Assembly (NCBI GenBank): GCA_039621445.1
Contig: CP154954.1
Span: 17,514,589-17,578,588, forward strand
Length of the DNA: 64,000 bases
Direction: 5' to 3'
Source: Euglena gracilis
Lineage: Eukaryota > Euglenida > Euglenophyceae > Euglenales
Shown: piece after piece, positions 31,101 to 44,000 of the stretch
Layout: each line of letters opens with the position of its first letter
Position numbering within the stretch: the stretch's first letter is position 1
Program-made: the position numbers and the translations under genes
Notes under the pieces: generated by a model
The model's input: only the letters and a program-made list of their open reading frames with translations
What the model was told of the DNA's origin: nothing
The model's database searches: none

Positions 31101-34100
31101 GGGAAGGGGACAGTTTTTTTTTTCCTAGCCCAAAAGGGAGCACCAGTTGGCCAGGCATTTAGAGCAATTGGATTGGTCGTCGCATGATGCTGGTTTGATA
31201 CTCACGTGTGACTCAAACCAAATGATCACAGCTTTCTCAACTGACCGGATCCAGGGCCACTGTTTTTGAAGTGCCGGGCAAGCCACAGCTGCCCGTGATC
31301 CCCGTTGATGGGGTTTCCGCGGTATCGATTGAGTTTTGCCGGCAACTGTTCAAGTGGACAACTTGACCGTTGGAGGATGTGCTCAGCAGTGGACAACCAA
31401 CAAGTTTTCCCCCCTGGGTTGCAAATTACCTCCTCCGCTGGAGGTGTTTTGTGCACCGGGGCACCAATCAGCTTTGCCGTTCTGCATTGGGTCACAGAAC
31501 CGCACCCTCCCACCGGCCCCAGCGGGTGGGCAGGAGGGTGATGGGAGGCGTTCGGGACGTTCCGGGATGGACAACGGAATCGCACCTGCCTCCTGCATTT
31601 CCGGGCATTGGCATTGAAGTGTTGGGTTGGCGGGGTGTTGGGGAAAGAGGAAGATGTTGACTGGTGGCTGAAGGTCTGCAGTGGCCGCGCCAGTTGGGGA
31701 GAAAGGGCCCGGTCAACCTGAGTGGTGTGTGAAAGCCCAGCTCTGGCAGTTTGCTGGGCTTCGTGATGACCAACCTTTGCTCCTTAGACTGCTGATTCCT
31801 GTGATGCAGTTCCGTCGAGTCTGATTGGGCCGTCAGCATTGGGAGCCTGCCAAAAGGCACGAAAGGGGGCGAAGTTCAGATAAGGGATGGGTGTGCCTGG
31901 GCAATCACCCAGTTGGGCAGCCGTTGGTCATATGTGGCTGTTCATACCACGTCAAAGGAGCTCGTCCAGTCTGCCCCACGGCTGCATCTGCTGCGCCGCT
32001 CTTTCCACCCGACCCCCCCCCCTGCACCCCCCAGGCCCCCCAGCCCGCCACCTCACCCCAGTTTCGGGAAAAGGTGGGAAGGGGCCAGTTTTTTTTTTCC
32101 TAGCCCAAAAGGGAGCACCAGTTGGCCAGGCATTTAGAGCAATTGGATTGGTCGTCGCATGATGCTGGTTTGATACTCACGTGTGACTCAAACCAAATGA
32201 TCACAGCTTTCTCAACTGACCGGATCCAGGGCCACTGTTTTTGAAGTGCCGGGCAAGCCACAGCTGCCCGTGATCCCCGTTGATGGGGTTTCCGCGGTAT
32301 CGGTTGAGTTTTGCCGGCAACTGTTCAAGTGGACAACTTGACCGTTGGAGGATGTGCTCAGCAGTGGACAACCAACAAGTTTTCCCCCCGGGTTGCAAAT
32401 TACCTCCTCCGCTGGAGGTCAGTGTTGGTGCCCCGGTGTTTTGTGCACCGGGGCACCAATCGGCTTTGCCGTTCTGCATTGGGTCACAGAACCGCACCCT
32501 GCCACCGGCCCCGGTCAACCTGAGTGGTGTGTGAAAGCCCAGCTCTGGCAGTTTGCTGGGCTTCGCGATGACCAACCTTTGCTCCTTAGACTGCTGATTC
32601 CTGTGATGCAGTTCCGTCGAGTCTGACTGGGCCGTCAGCATTGGGAGCCTGCCAAAAGGCACGAAAGGGGCGAAGTTCAGATAAGGGATGGGTGTGCCTG
32701 GGCAATCACCCAGTTGGGCAGCCGTTGGTCATATGTGGCTGTCCATACCATGTCAAAGGAGCTCGTCCAGTCTGCCCCACGGCTGCATCTGCTGCGCCGC
32801 TCTTTCCACCCGACACCGACCCTACCTACCCCCTGAGCCCCCCTGCTCGCTAGCCCACCAAAGTTATTTAAAACCTGGGAAGGGGACAGTGTTTTTTTCC
32901 TAGCCCAAAACGGAGCACCAGTTGGCCAGGCATTTAGAGCAATTGGATTGGTCGTCGCATGATGCTGGTTTGATACTCACGTGTGACTCAAACCAAATGA
33001 TCACAGCTTTCTCAACTGACCGGATCCAGGGCCACTGTTTTTGAAGTGCTGGGCAAGCCACAGCTGCCCGTGATCCCCGTTGATGGGGTTTCCGCGGTAT
33101 CGGTTGAGTTTTGCCGGCAACTGTTCAAGTGGACAACTTGACCGTTGGAGGATGTGCTCAGCAGTGGACAACCAACAAGTTTTCCCCCCTGGGTTGCAAA
33201 TTACCTCCTCCGCTGGAGGTGTTTTGTGCACCGGGGCACAATCAGCTTTGCCGTTCTGCATTGGGTCACAGAACCGCACCCTCCCACCGGCCCCAGCGGG
33301 TGGGCAGGAGGGTGATGGGAGGCGTTCGGGACGTTCCGGGATGGACAACGGAATCGCACCTGCCTCCTGCATTTCCGGGCATTGGCATTGAAGTGTTGGG
33401 TTGGCGGGGTGTTGGGGAAAGAGGAAGATGTTGACTGGTGGCTGAAGGTCTGCAGTGGCCGCGCCAGTTGGGGAGAAAGGGCCCGGTCAACCTGAGTGGT
33501 GTGTGAAAGCCCAGCTCTGGCAGTTTGCTGGGCTTCGTGATGACCAACCTTTGCTCCTTAGACTGCTGATTCCTGTGATGCAGTTCCGTCGAGTCTGATT
33601 GGGCCGTCAGCATTGGGAGCCTGCCAAAAGGCACGAAAGGGGGCGAAGTTCAGATAAGGGATGGGTGTGCCTGGGCAATCACCCAGTTGGGCAGCCGTTG
33701 GTCATATGTGGCTGTTCATACCACGTCAAAGGAGCTCGTCCAGTCTGCCCCACGGCTGCATCTGCTGCGCCGCTCTTTCCACCCGACAACCCCCCAATCT
33801 GCCCCCTAGGCCCCCCCGCTCGCCAGCTCACCAAAGTTTGGGGAAAAGGTGGGAAGGGGACAGTTTTTTTTTTCCTAGCCCAAAAGGGAGCACCAGTTGG
33901 CCAGGCATTTAGAGCAATTGGATTGGTCGTCGCATGATGCTGGTTTGATACTCACGTGTGACTCAAACCAAATGATCACAGCTTTCTCAACTGACCGGAT
34001 CCAGGGCCACTGTTTTTGAAGTGCCGGGCAAGCCACAGCTGCCCGTGATCCCCGTTGATGGGGTTTCCGCGGTATCGATTGAGTTTTGCCGGCAACTGTT

Positions 34101-37100
34101 CAAGTGGACAACTTGACCGTTGGAGGATGTGCTCAGCAGTGGACAACCAACAAGTTTTCCCCCCTGGGTTGCAAATTACCTCCTCCGCTGGAGGTGTTTT
34201 GTGCACCGGGGCACAATCAGCTTTGCCGTTCTGCATTGGGTCACAGAACCGCACCCTCCCACCGGCCCCAGCGGGTGGGCAGGAGGGTGATGGGAGGCGT
34301 TCGGGACGTTCCGGGATGGACAACGGAATCGCACCTGCCTCCTGCATTTCCGGGCATTGGCATTGAAGTGTTGGGTTGGCGGGGTGTTGGGGAAAGAGGA
34401 AGGTGTTGACTGGTGGCTGAAGGTCTGCAGTGGCCGCGCCAGTTGGGGAGAAAGGGCCCGGTCAACCTGAGTGGTGTGTGAAAGCCCAGCTCTGGCAGTT
34501 TGCTGGGCTTCGTGATGACCAACCTTTGCTCCTTAGACTGCTGATTCCTGTGATGCAGTTCCGTCAAGTCTGATTGGGCCGTCAGCATTGGGAGCCTGCC
34601 AAAAGGCACGAAAGGGGGCGAAGTTCAGATAAGGGATGGGTGTGCCTGGGCAATCACCCAGTTGGGCAGCCGTTGGTCATATGTGGCTGTTCATACCACG
34701 TCAAAGGAGCTCGTCCAGTCTGCCCCACGGCTGCATCTGCTGCGCCGCTCTTTCCACCCGACACCCCCCAATCTACCCCCTAGGCCCCCCAGCTCGCCAG
34801 CTCACCAAAGTTTGGGGAAAAGGTGGGAAGGGGACAGTTTTTTTTTTCCTAGCCCAAAAGGGAGCACCAGTTGGCCAGGCATTTAGAGCAATTGGATTGG
34901 TCGTCGCATGATGCTGGTTTGATACTCACGTGTGACTCAAACCAAATGATCACAGCTTTCTCAACTGACCGGATCCAGGGCCACTGTTTTTGAAGTGCCG
35001 GGCAAGCCACAGCTGCCCGTGATCCCCGTTGATGGGGTTTCCGCGGTATCGGTTGAGTTTTGCCGGCAACTGTTCAAGTGGACAACTTGACCGTTGGAGG
35101 ATGTGCTCAGCAGTGGACAACCAACAAGTTTTCCCCCCGGGTTGCAAATTACCTCCTCCGCTGGAGGTCAGTGTTGGTGCCCCGGTGTTTTGTGCACCGG
35201 GGCACCAATCGGCTTTGCCGTTCTGCATTGGGTCACAGAACCGCACCCTGCCACCGGCCCCGGTCAACCTGAGTGGTGTGTGAAAGCCCAGCTCTGGCAG
35301 TTTGCTGGGCTTCGCGATGACCAACCTTTGCTCCTTAGACTGCTGATTCCTGTGATGCAGTTCCGTCGAGTCTGACTGGGCCGTCAGCATTGGGAGCCTG
35401 CCAAAAGGCACGAAAGGGGCGAAGTTCAGATAAGGGATGGGTGTGCCTGGGCAATCACCCAGTTGGGCAGCCGTTGGTCATATGTGGCTGTCCATACCAT
35501 GTCAAAGGAGCTCGTCCAGTCTGCCCCACGGCTGCATCTGCTGCGCCGCTCTTTCCACCCGACACCCCCCCTATCTACCCCCTGGGCCCCCCAGCTCGCC
35601 AGCTCACCAAAGTTTATTTAAAACGTGGGAAGGGGACAGTTTTTTTTTTCCTAGCCCAAAAGGGAGCACCAGTTGGCCAGGCATTTAGAGCAATTGGATT
35701 GGTCGTCGCATGATGCTGGTTTGATACTCACGTGTGACTCAAACCAAATGATCACAGCTTTCTCAATTGACCGGATCCAGGGCCACTGTTTTTGAAGTGC
35801 TGGGCAAGCCCCAGCTGCCGTGATCCCCGTTGATTGGGTTTCCGCGGTATCGGTTCAATTTTGCCGGCAACTGTTCAAGTGGACAACTTGACCGTTGGAG
35901 GATGTGCTCAGCAGTGGACAACCAACAAGTTTTCCCCCCTGGGTTGCAAATTACCTCCTCCGCTGGAGGTGTTTTGTGCACCGGGGCACAATCAGCTTTG
36001 CCGTTCTGCATTGGGTCACAGAACCGCACCCTCCCACCGGCCCCAGCGGGTGGGCAGGAGGGTGATGGGAGGCGTTCGGGACGTTCCGGGATGGACAACG
36101 GAATCGCACCTGCCTCCTGCATTTCCGGGCATTGGCATTGAAGCGTTGGGTTGGCGGGGTGTTGGGGAAAGAGGAAGACGTTGACTGGTGGCTGAAGGTC
36201 TGCAGTGGCCGCGCCAGTTGGGGAGAAAGGGCCCGGTCAACCTGAGTGGTGTGTGAAAGCCCAGCTCTGGCAGTTTGCTGGGCTTCGTGATGACCAACCT
36301 TTGCTCCTTAGACTGCTGATTCCTGTGATGCAGTTCCGTCAAGTCTGATTGGGCCGTCAGCATTGGGAGCCTGCCAAAAGGCACGAAAGGGGGCGAAGTT
36401 CAGATAAGGGATGGGTGTGCCTGGGCAATCACCCAGTTGGGCAGCCGTTGGTCATATGTGGCTGTTCATACCACGTCAAAGGAGCTCGTCCAGTCTGCCC
36501 CACGGCTGCATCTGCTGCGCCGCTCTTTCCACCCGACACCCCCCAATCTACCCCCTAGGCCCCCCAGCTCGCCAGCTCACCAAAGTTTGGGGAAAAGGTG
36601 GGAAGGGGACAGTTTTTTTTTTCCTAGCCCAAAAGGGAGCACCAGTTGGCCAGGCATTTAGAGCAATTGGATTGGTCGTCGCATGATGCTGGTTTGATAC
36701 TCACGTGTGACTCAAACCAAATGATCACAGCTTTCTCAACTGACCGGATCCAGGGCCACTGTTTTTGAAGTGCCGGGCAAGCCACAGCTGCCCGTGATCC
36801 CCGTTGATGGGGTTTCCGCGGTATCGGTTGAGTTTTGCCGGCAACTGTTCAAGTGGACAACTTGACCGTTGGAGGATGTGCTCAGCAGTGGACAACCAAC
36901 AAGTTTTCCCCCCGGGTTGCAAATTACCTCCTCCGCTGGAGGTCAGTGTTGGTGCCCCGGTGTTTTGTGCACCGGGGCACCAATCGGCTTTGCCGTTCTG
37001 CATTGGGTCACAGAACCGCACCCTGCCACCGGCCCCGGTCAACCTGAGTGGTGTGTGAAAGCCCAGCTCTGGCAGTTTGCTGGGCTTCGCGATGACCAAC

Positions 37101-38786
37101 CTTTGCTCCTTAGACTGCTGATTCCTGTGATGCAGTTCCGTCGAGTCTGACTGGGCCGTCAGCATTGGGAGCCTGCCAAAAGGCACGAAAGGGGCGAAGT
37201 TCAGATAAGGGATGGGTGTGCCTGGGCAATCACCCAGTTGGGCAGCCGTTGGTCATATGTGGCTGTCCATACCATGTCAAAGGAGCTCGTCCAGTCTGCC
37301 CCACGGCTGCATCTGCTGCGCCGCTCTTTCCACCCGACACCCCCCCTATCTACCCCCTGGGCCCCCCAGCTCGCCAGCTCACCAAAGTTTATTTAAAACG
37401 TGGGAAGGGGACAGTTTTTTTTTTCCTAGCCCAAAAGGGAGCACCAGTTGGCCAGGCATTTAGAGCAATTGGATTGGTCGTCGCATGATGCTGGTTTGAT
37501 ACTCACGTGTGACTCAAACCAAATGATCACAGCTTTCTCAATTGACCGGATCCAGGGCCACTGTTTTTGAAGTGCTGGGCAAGCCACAGCTGCCCGTGAT
37601 CCCCGTTGATGGGGTTGCCGCGGTATCGGTTGAGTTTTGCCGGCAACTGTTCAAGTGGACAACTTGACCGTTGGAGGATGTGCTCAGCAGTGGACAACCA
37701 ACAAGTTTTCCCCCCTGGGTTGCAAATTACCTCCTCCGCTGGAGGTGGTTTTGCACCGGGGCACAATCAGCTTTGCGTTCTGCATTGGGTCACAGAAGAA
37801 CCGCACCCTCCCACCGGCCCCAGCGGGTGGGCAGGAGGGTGATGGGAGGCGTTCGGGACGTTCCGGGATGGACAACGGAATCGCACCTGCCTCCTGCATT
37901 CCGGGCATTGGCATTGAAGCGTTGGGTTGGCGGGGTGTTGGGGAAAGAGGAAGACGTTGACTGGTGGCTGAAGGTCTGCAGTGGCCGCGCCAGTTGGGGA
38001 GAAAGGGCCCGGTCAACCTGAGTGGTGTGTGAAAGCCCAGCTCTGGCAGTTTGCTGGGCTTCGTGATGACCAACCTTTGCTCCTTAGACTGCTGATTCCT
38101 GTGATGCAGTTCCGTCGAGTCTGACTGGGCCGTCAGCATTGGGAGCCTGCCAAAAGGCACGAAAGGGGGCGAAGTTCAGATAAGGGATGGGTGTGCCTGG
38201 GCAATCACCCAGTTGGGCAGCCGTTGGTCATATGTGGCTGTCCATACCATGTCAAAGGAGCTCGTCCAGTCTGCCCCACGGCTGCATCTGCTGCGCCGCT
38301 CTTTCCACCCGACACCCCCAATCTACCCCCTAGGCCCCCCAGCTCGCCAGCTCACCAAAGTTTGGGGAAAAGGTGGGAAGGGGACCGTTTTTTTTTCCTA
38401 GCCCAAAAGGGAGCACCAGTTGGCCAGGCATTTAGAGCAATTGGATTGGTCGTCGCATGATGCTGGTTTGATACTCACGTGTGACTCAAACCAAATGATC
38501 ACAGCTTTCTCAACTGACCGGATCCAGGGCCACTGTTTTTGAAGTGCTGGGCAAGCCACAGCTGCCCGTGATCCCCGTTGATGGGGTTTCCGCGGTATCG
38601 GTTGAGTTTTGCCGGCAACTGTTCAAGTGGACAACTTGACCGTTGGCGGATGTGCTCAGCAGTGGACAACCAACAAGTTTTCCCCCCTGGGTTGCAAATT
38701 ACCTCCTCCGCTGGAGGTGTTTTGTGCACCGGGGCACCAATCAGCTTTGCCGTTCTGCATTGGGTCACAGAACCGCACCCTCCCAC
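22195..38786 (+). repeat. satellite A, forward array, 18 copies
   Basis: Landmark GATGGGTGTGCCTGGGCAAT recurs near 22340, 23299, 24257, 25243, 26219, 27190, 28165, 29138, 30111, 30911, 31887, 32688, 33661, 34636, 35437, 36411, 37212 and 38187. Spacing is about 958-986 bp, or about 801 bp for four intervals after 30111. Short units lack about 174 bp between two GGCCC motifs and instead carry a GTGCCCCGGTG hairpin arm. Copies differ by few substitutions except in a C-rich patch before CACCAAAGTTT. Both strands hold overlapping stop-poor frames of 80-150 codons, but none has start context, splicing or codon bias to single it out, so I call no gene. Confidence 0.93.
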
Positions 38787-39020
38787 CATTTTTTTGGGAC
38801 ATTGCAACCCACCTATAAGAAACCCCCGGGCCGTTTTTTTTGGAAATCCACCTATAAGAAATGTTTTTCTTATAGGTGGAGGGTTTAAGTTTTGAAGTGC
38901 TGAAGTTAAAAATGCAGATGGGATGCTAATGCTAATACTGGACAGATTTTACACACAGAAGGAAGGCAGAACGTGGTTGAGATTTGCCCAGCATTTTTAA
39001 AAACGGTGGCCCCGGACCCG
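38787..39020 (+). repeat. junction segment X, left copy
   Basis: Unique to the array junction: TTTTTTTGGGACATTGCAA, CCACCTATAAGAAA repeats, GGTTTAAGTTTTGAAGTGC, then GGGATGCTAATGCTAATACTG and CAGCATTTTTAAAAACGGTGG. It joins forward satellite A on its left to a short reverse satellite A fragment on its right. Its inverted copy is at 40795-41031. Confidence 0.8.
38847..38880. repeat. perfect hairpin TCCACCTATAAGAAA
   Basis: 15-bp arms around a TGTT loop. The counterpart at 40941-40974 has 15-bp arms (CCCACCTATAAGAAA) around CCCG. Confidence 0.85.
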
Positions 39021-40794
39021 GTCAGTTGAGAAAGCGGTGATCATTTGGTTTGAGTCACACGTGAGTATCAAACCAGCATCATGCGACGACCAATCCAATT
39101 GCTCTAAATGCCTGGCCAATTGGTGCTCCCTTTTGGGCTAAGAAAAAAACTGTCCCCCGGATTTGCGGTTGTCTAACCGATTGCTTTTTGTTGGGTGCAT
39201 GTTTTTTTTTTCTAGCCCAAGCTGCTTGCAGGCATTGCTGGGCTTTCGATTGGTCCGTCGCATGACCTTTGGATACTCCTTAGAAGAACGTGCTGTTTCC
39301 TTGATCACAGCTTCCTTCAAGTCGATGCTGGAGTCAGATTGGGGGAGCCGCCAAAAGGAGCACAAAGGGCGGTTAAGGGATGGGGTGTGTGGGCAATTAT
39401 TTGTCTTTGTCATATTGGCGTTCATCCACGTCAAAGAGCTCGTCAGTCCCTGACCCACGCGGCTTGATCTGCTGACGCCGCTCTTTCACCCGACACCCCC
39501 GCCTATCTACCCCCTGGGCCCCCAAGCTCGCCAGCTCACAAAGGTTATTTAAACGTGGGAAGGGGACAGTTTTTTTTTATACTAGACCAAAAGGGTAAGA
39601 ACCCAACAAGTTTTCCCCCCTGGGTGCAACTTCACCTCCTCCCCTGGAGTTGTTTTTGTGCACCGGGGCACCAATCAGCTTTTGCCGTTCGGCATTGGGT
39701 CCACAGAACAGCACCACTCCCAACCGGCCCCCAGCGGGTGGGCAGGAGGGTGAGGGAGGCGTTCCAGGCATTTAGAGCAATTGGATTGGTCGTCATGATG
39801 CACGTGTGACTCAAACCAAATGATCACAGCTTTCTCAACTGACCGGATCCAGGGCCACTGTTTTTGAAGTGCCGGGCAAGCCACAGCTGCCCGTGATCCC
39901 CGTTGATGGGGTTGCGCGGTATCGATTGAGTTTTGCCGGCAACTGTTCAAGTGGACAACTTGACCGTTGGAGGATGTGCTCAGCAGTGGACAACCAACAA
40001 GTTTTCCCCCCTGGGTTGCAAATTACCTCCTCCGCTGGAGGTGTTTTGTGCACCGGGGCACCAATCAGCTTTGCCGTTCTGCATTGGTCACAGAACCGCA
40101 CCCTCCCACCGGCCCAGCGGTGGGCAGAGGGTGATTGGGAGGGGGCGTTCGTTTCAGGCGTTTCCGGGATGGAACAAAACGGAATCCGGGGAAATCCGCA
40201 ACAACTGCTCCCTGCCCCCAAACAACAACACCCGCACACAACAACCGCAGCCTCCCTCCTGCAAATTTTTCCGGGCATTGGCATTGAAGTGTTGGGTTGG
40301 GCGGGGTGTTTGGGGAAGAGGAGATGTTACTGGTGGCTGAAGGTCTGGCAGTGGCCGCGCGCAGTTGGGGATAAGGGCCCGTCAACTGAGTGGTGTGTGG
40401 AGCCCGCTCTGGCATTTGCTGGGCTTCCGTGATGACCAACATGTGCGCTTAGACATTGCTTTGATTTCCCTTTGATGCAGTTCCGTCGAGTCTGATGGGG
40501 CCGTCACAGCATTTGGGGAGCCTGTCCAAAGCACAAAGGGGGGGCGAAGTTCAGATAAGGGTGGTGTGCCTGGGCAATCAAACCAGTTGGGCAGCCGTTG
40601 TCCATAGGGGGCTGTTCATAAACACGTCAAAGAGCTCGTCCAGTCCCTGCCCCACGGCGGCATCTCTCGCCGCTCTTTTTTCCAATCCGACAACCCCCCA
40701 AATGCATTTAGAGCAATTGGATTGGTCGTCGCATGATGCTGGTTTGATACTCACGTGTGACTCAAAGCAAATGACCACAGCTTTCTCAACTGAC
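39021..40794. repeat. scrambled, indel-rich satellite A fragments
   Basis: 39021-39140 is reverse-orientation satellite A. From there to 40794 the fragments are mostly forward (for example 39560-39770 and 39790-40700), with many single-base insertions and deletions not seen in the flanking arrays, missing pieces, and an extra stretch of AACAACACCCGCACACAAC type near 40220. No gene is supported. Frames crossing this stretch should be ignored. Confidence 0.75.
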
Positions 40795-41031
40795 CGGGTC
40801 CGGGGCCACTGTTTTTTTTAAAATGCTGGGCAAATCTCAACCCACGTTCTGCCTTCCTTCTGTGTGTAAAATCTGTCCAGTATTAGCATTAGCATCCCAT
40901 CTGCATTTTTAACTTCAGCACTTCAAAACTTAAACCCCGCCCCACCTATAAGAAACCCGTTTCTTATAGGTGGGTTTCCAAAAAAAACGGCCCGGGGGTT
41001 TCTTATGGCATGTCCCAAAAAAATTGTGGGA
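40795..41031 (-). repeat. junction segment X, inverted copy
   Basis: Reverse complement of 38787-39020 (CAGTATTAGCATTAGCATCCC, GCACTTCAAAACTTAAACC, CCACCTATAAGAAA, GTCCCAAAAAAATTG) with small differences, including loss of one CCACCTATAAGAAA copy. It leads into the reverse satellite A array. Confidence 0.8.
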
Positions 41032-44000
41032 AAACACCTCCAGCGGAGGAGGGTAATTTGCAACCCAGGGGGGGGGAAACTTGTTGGTTGTCCACTGCTG
41101 AGCACATCCTCCAACGGTCAAGTTGTCCACTTGAACAGTTGCCGGCAAAACTCAACCGATACCGCGGAAACCCCATCAACGGGGATCACGGGCAGCTGTG
41201 GCTTGCCCAGCACTTCAAAAACAGTGGCCCTGGATCCGGTCAGTTGAGAAAGCTGTGATCATTTGGTTTGAGTCACACGTGAGTATCAAACCAGCATCAT
41301 GCGACGACCAATCCAATTGCTCTAAATGCCTGGCCAACTGGTGCTCCCTTTTGGGCTAGGAAAAAAAAAAACTGTCCCCTTCCCACATTTCCCCCAAACT
41401 TTGGTGAGCTGGCGAGCTGGGGGGCCTAGGGGGTAGATTGGGGGTGTCGGGTGGAAAGAGCGGCGCAGCAGATGCAGCCGTGGGGCAGACTGGACGAGCT
41501 CCTTTGACATGGTATGGACAGCCACATATGACCAACGGCTGCCCAACTGGGTGATTGCCCAGGCACACCCATCCCTTATCTGAACTTCGCCCCCTTTCGT
41601 GCCTTTTGGCAGGCTCCCAATGCTGACGGCCCAGTCAGACTCGACGGAACTGCATCACAGGAATCAGCAGTCTAAGGAGCAAAGGTTGGTCATCACGAAG
41701 CCCAGCAAACTGCCAGAGCTGGGCTTTCACACACCACTCAGGTTGACCGGGCCCTCTTCTGCCTTTCTCCCCAACTGGCGCGGCCACTGCAGACCTTCAG
41801 CCACCAGTCAACGTCTTCCTCTTTCCCCAACACCCCGCCAACCCAACGCTTCAATGCCAATGCCCGGAAATGCAGGAGGCAGGTGCGATTCCGTTGTCCA
41901 TCCCGGAACGTCCCGAACGCCTCCCATCACCCTCCTGCCCACCCGCTGGGGCCGGTGGGAGGGTGCGGTTCTGTGACCCAATGCAGAAACGCAAAGCTGA
42001 TTGTGCCCCGGTGCAACAAAACACCTCCAGCGGAGGAGGTAATTTGCAACCCAGGGGGGAAAACTTGTTGGTTGTCCACTGCTGAGCACATCCTCCAACG
42101 GTCAAGTTGTCCACTTGAACAGTTGCCGGCAAAACCCAACCGATACCGCGGCAAACCCCATCAACGGGGATCACGGGCAGCTGTGGCTTGCCCACTTCAA
42201 AAACAGTGGCCCTGGATCCGGTCAGTTGAGAAAGCTGTGATCATTTGGTTTGAGTCACACGTGAGTATCAAACCAGCATCATGCGACGACCAATCCAATT
42301 GCTCTAAATGCCTGGCCAACTGGTGCTCCCTTTTGGGCTAGGAAAAAAAAAACTGTCCCCTTCCCACGTTTTAAATAAACTTTGGTGAGCTGGCGAGCTG
42401 GGGGGCCCAGGGGGTAGATAGGGGGGGTGTCGGGTGGAAAGAGCGGCGCAGCAGATGCAGCCGTGGGGCAGACTGGACGAGCTCCTTTGACATGGTATGG
42501 ACAGCCACATATGACCAACGGCTGCCCAACTGGGTGATTGCCCAGGCACACCCATCCCTTATCTGAACTTCGCCCCTTTCGTGCCTTTTGGCAGGCTCCC
42601 AATGCTGACGGCCCAGTCAGACTCGACGGAACTGCATCACAGGAATCAGCAGTCTAAGGAGCAAAGGTTGGTCATCGCGAAGCCCAGCAAACTGCCAGAG
42701 CTGGGCTTTCACACACCACTCAGGTTGACCGGGGCCGGTGGCAGGGTGCGGTTCTGTGACCCAATGCAGAACGGCAAAGCCGATTGGTGCCCCGGTGCAC
42801 AAAACACCGGGGCACCAACACTGACCTCCAGCGGAGGAGGTAATTTGCAACCCGGGGGGAAAACTTGTTGGTTGTCCACTGCTGAGCACATCCTCCAACG
42901 GTCAAGTTTCCACTTGAGCAGTGGCCGGCAAAACTCAACCGATACCGCGGAAACCCCATCAACGGGGATCACGGGCAGCTGTGGCTTGCCCGGCACTTCA
43001 AAAACAGTGGCCCTGGATCCGGTCAGTTGAGAAAGCTGTGATCATTTGGTTTGAGTCACACGTGAGTATCAAACCAGCATCATGCGACGACCAATCCAAT
43101 TGCTCTAAATGCCTGGCCAACTGGTGCTCCCTTTTGGGCTAGGAAAAAAAAAACTGTCCCCTTCCCACCTTTTCCCCAAACTTTGGGGAGCTGGCGGGCT
43201 GGGGGTCCTAGGGGGTAGATTGGGGGGTGTCGGGTGGAAAGAGCGGCGCAGCAGATGCAGCCGTGGGGCAGACTGGACGAGCTCCTTTGACGTGGTATGA
43301 ACAGCCACATATGACCAACGGCTGCCCAACTGGGTGATTGCCCAGGCACACCCATCCCTTATCTGAACTTCGCCCCCTTTCGTGCCTTTTGGCAGGCTCC
43401 CAATGCTGACGGCCCAATCAGACTTGACGGAACTGCATCACAGGAATCAGCAGTCTAAGGAGCAAAGGTTGGTCATCACGAAGCCCAGCAAACTGCCAGA
43501 GCTGGGCTTTCACACACCACTCAGGTTGACCGGGCCCTTTCTCCCCAACTGGCGCGGCCACTGCAGACCTTCAGCCACCAGTCAACGTCTTCCTCTTTCC
43601 CCAACACCCCGCCAACCCAACGCTTCAATGCCAATGCCCGGAAATGCAGGAGGCAGGTGCGATTCCGTTGTCCATCCCGGAACGTCCCGAACGCCTCCCA
43701 TCACCCTCCTGCCCACCCGCTGGGGCCGGTGGGAGGTGCGGTTCTGTGACCCAATGCAGAACGGCAAAGCTGATTGTGCCCCGGTGCACAAAACACCTCC
43801 AGCGGAGGAGGTAATTTGCAACCCAGGGGGGAAAACTTGTTGGTTGTCCACTGCTGAGCACATCCTCCAACGGTCAAGTTGTCCACTTGAACAGTTGCCG
43901 GCAAAACTCAACCGATACCGCGGCAACCCCATCAACGGGGATCACGGGCAGCTGTGGCTTGCCCAGCACTTCAAAAACAGTGGCCCTGGATCCGGTCAAT

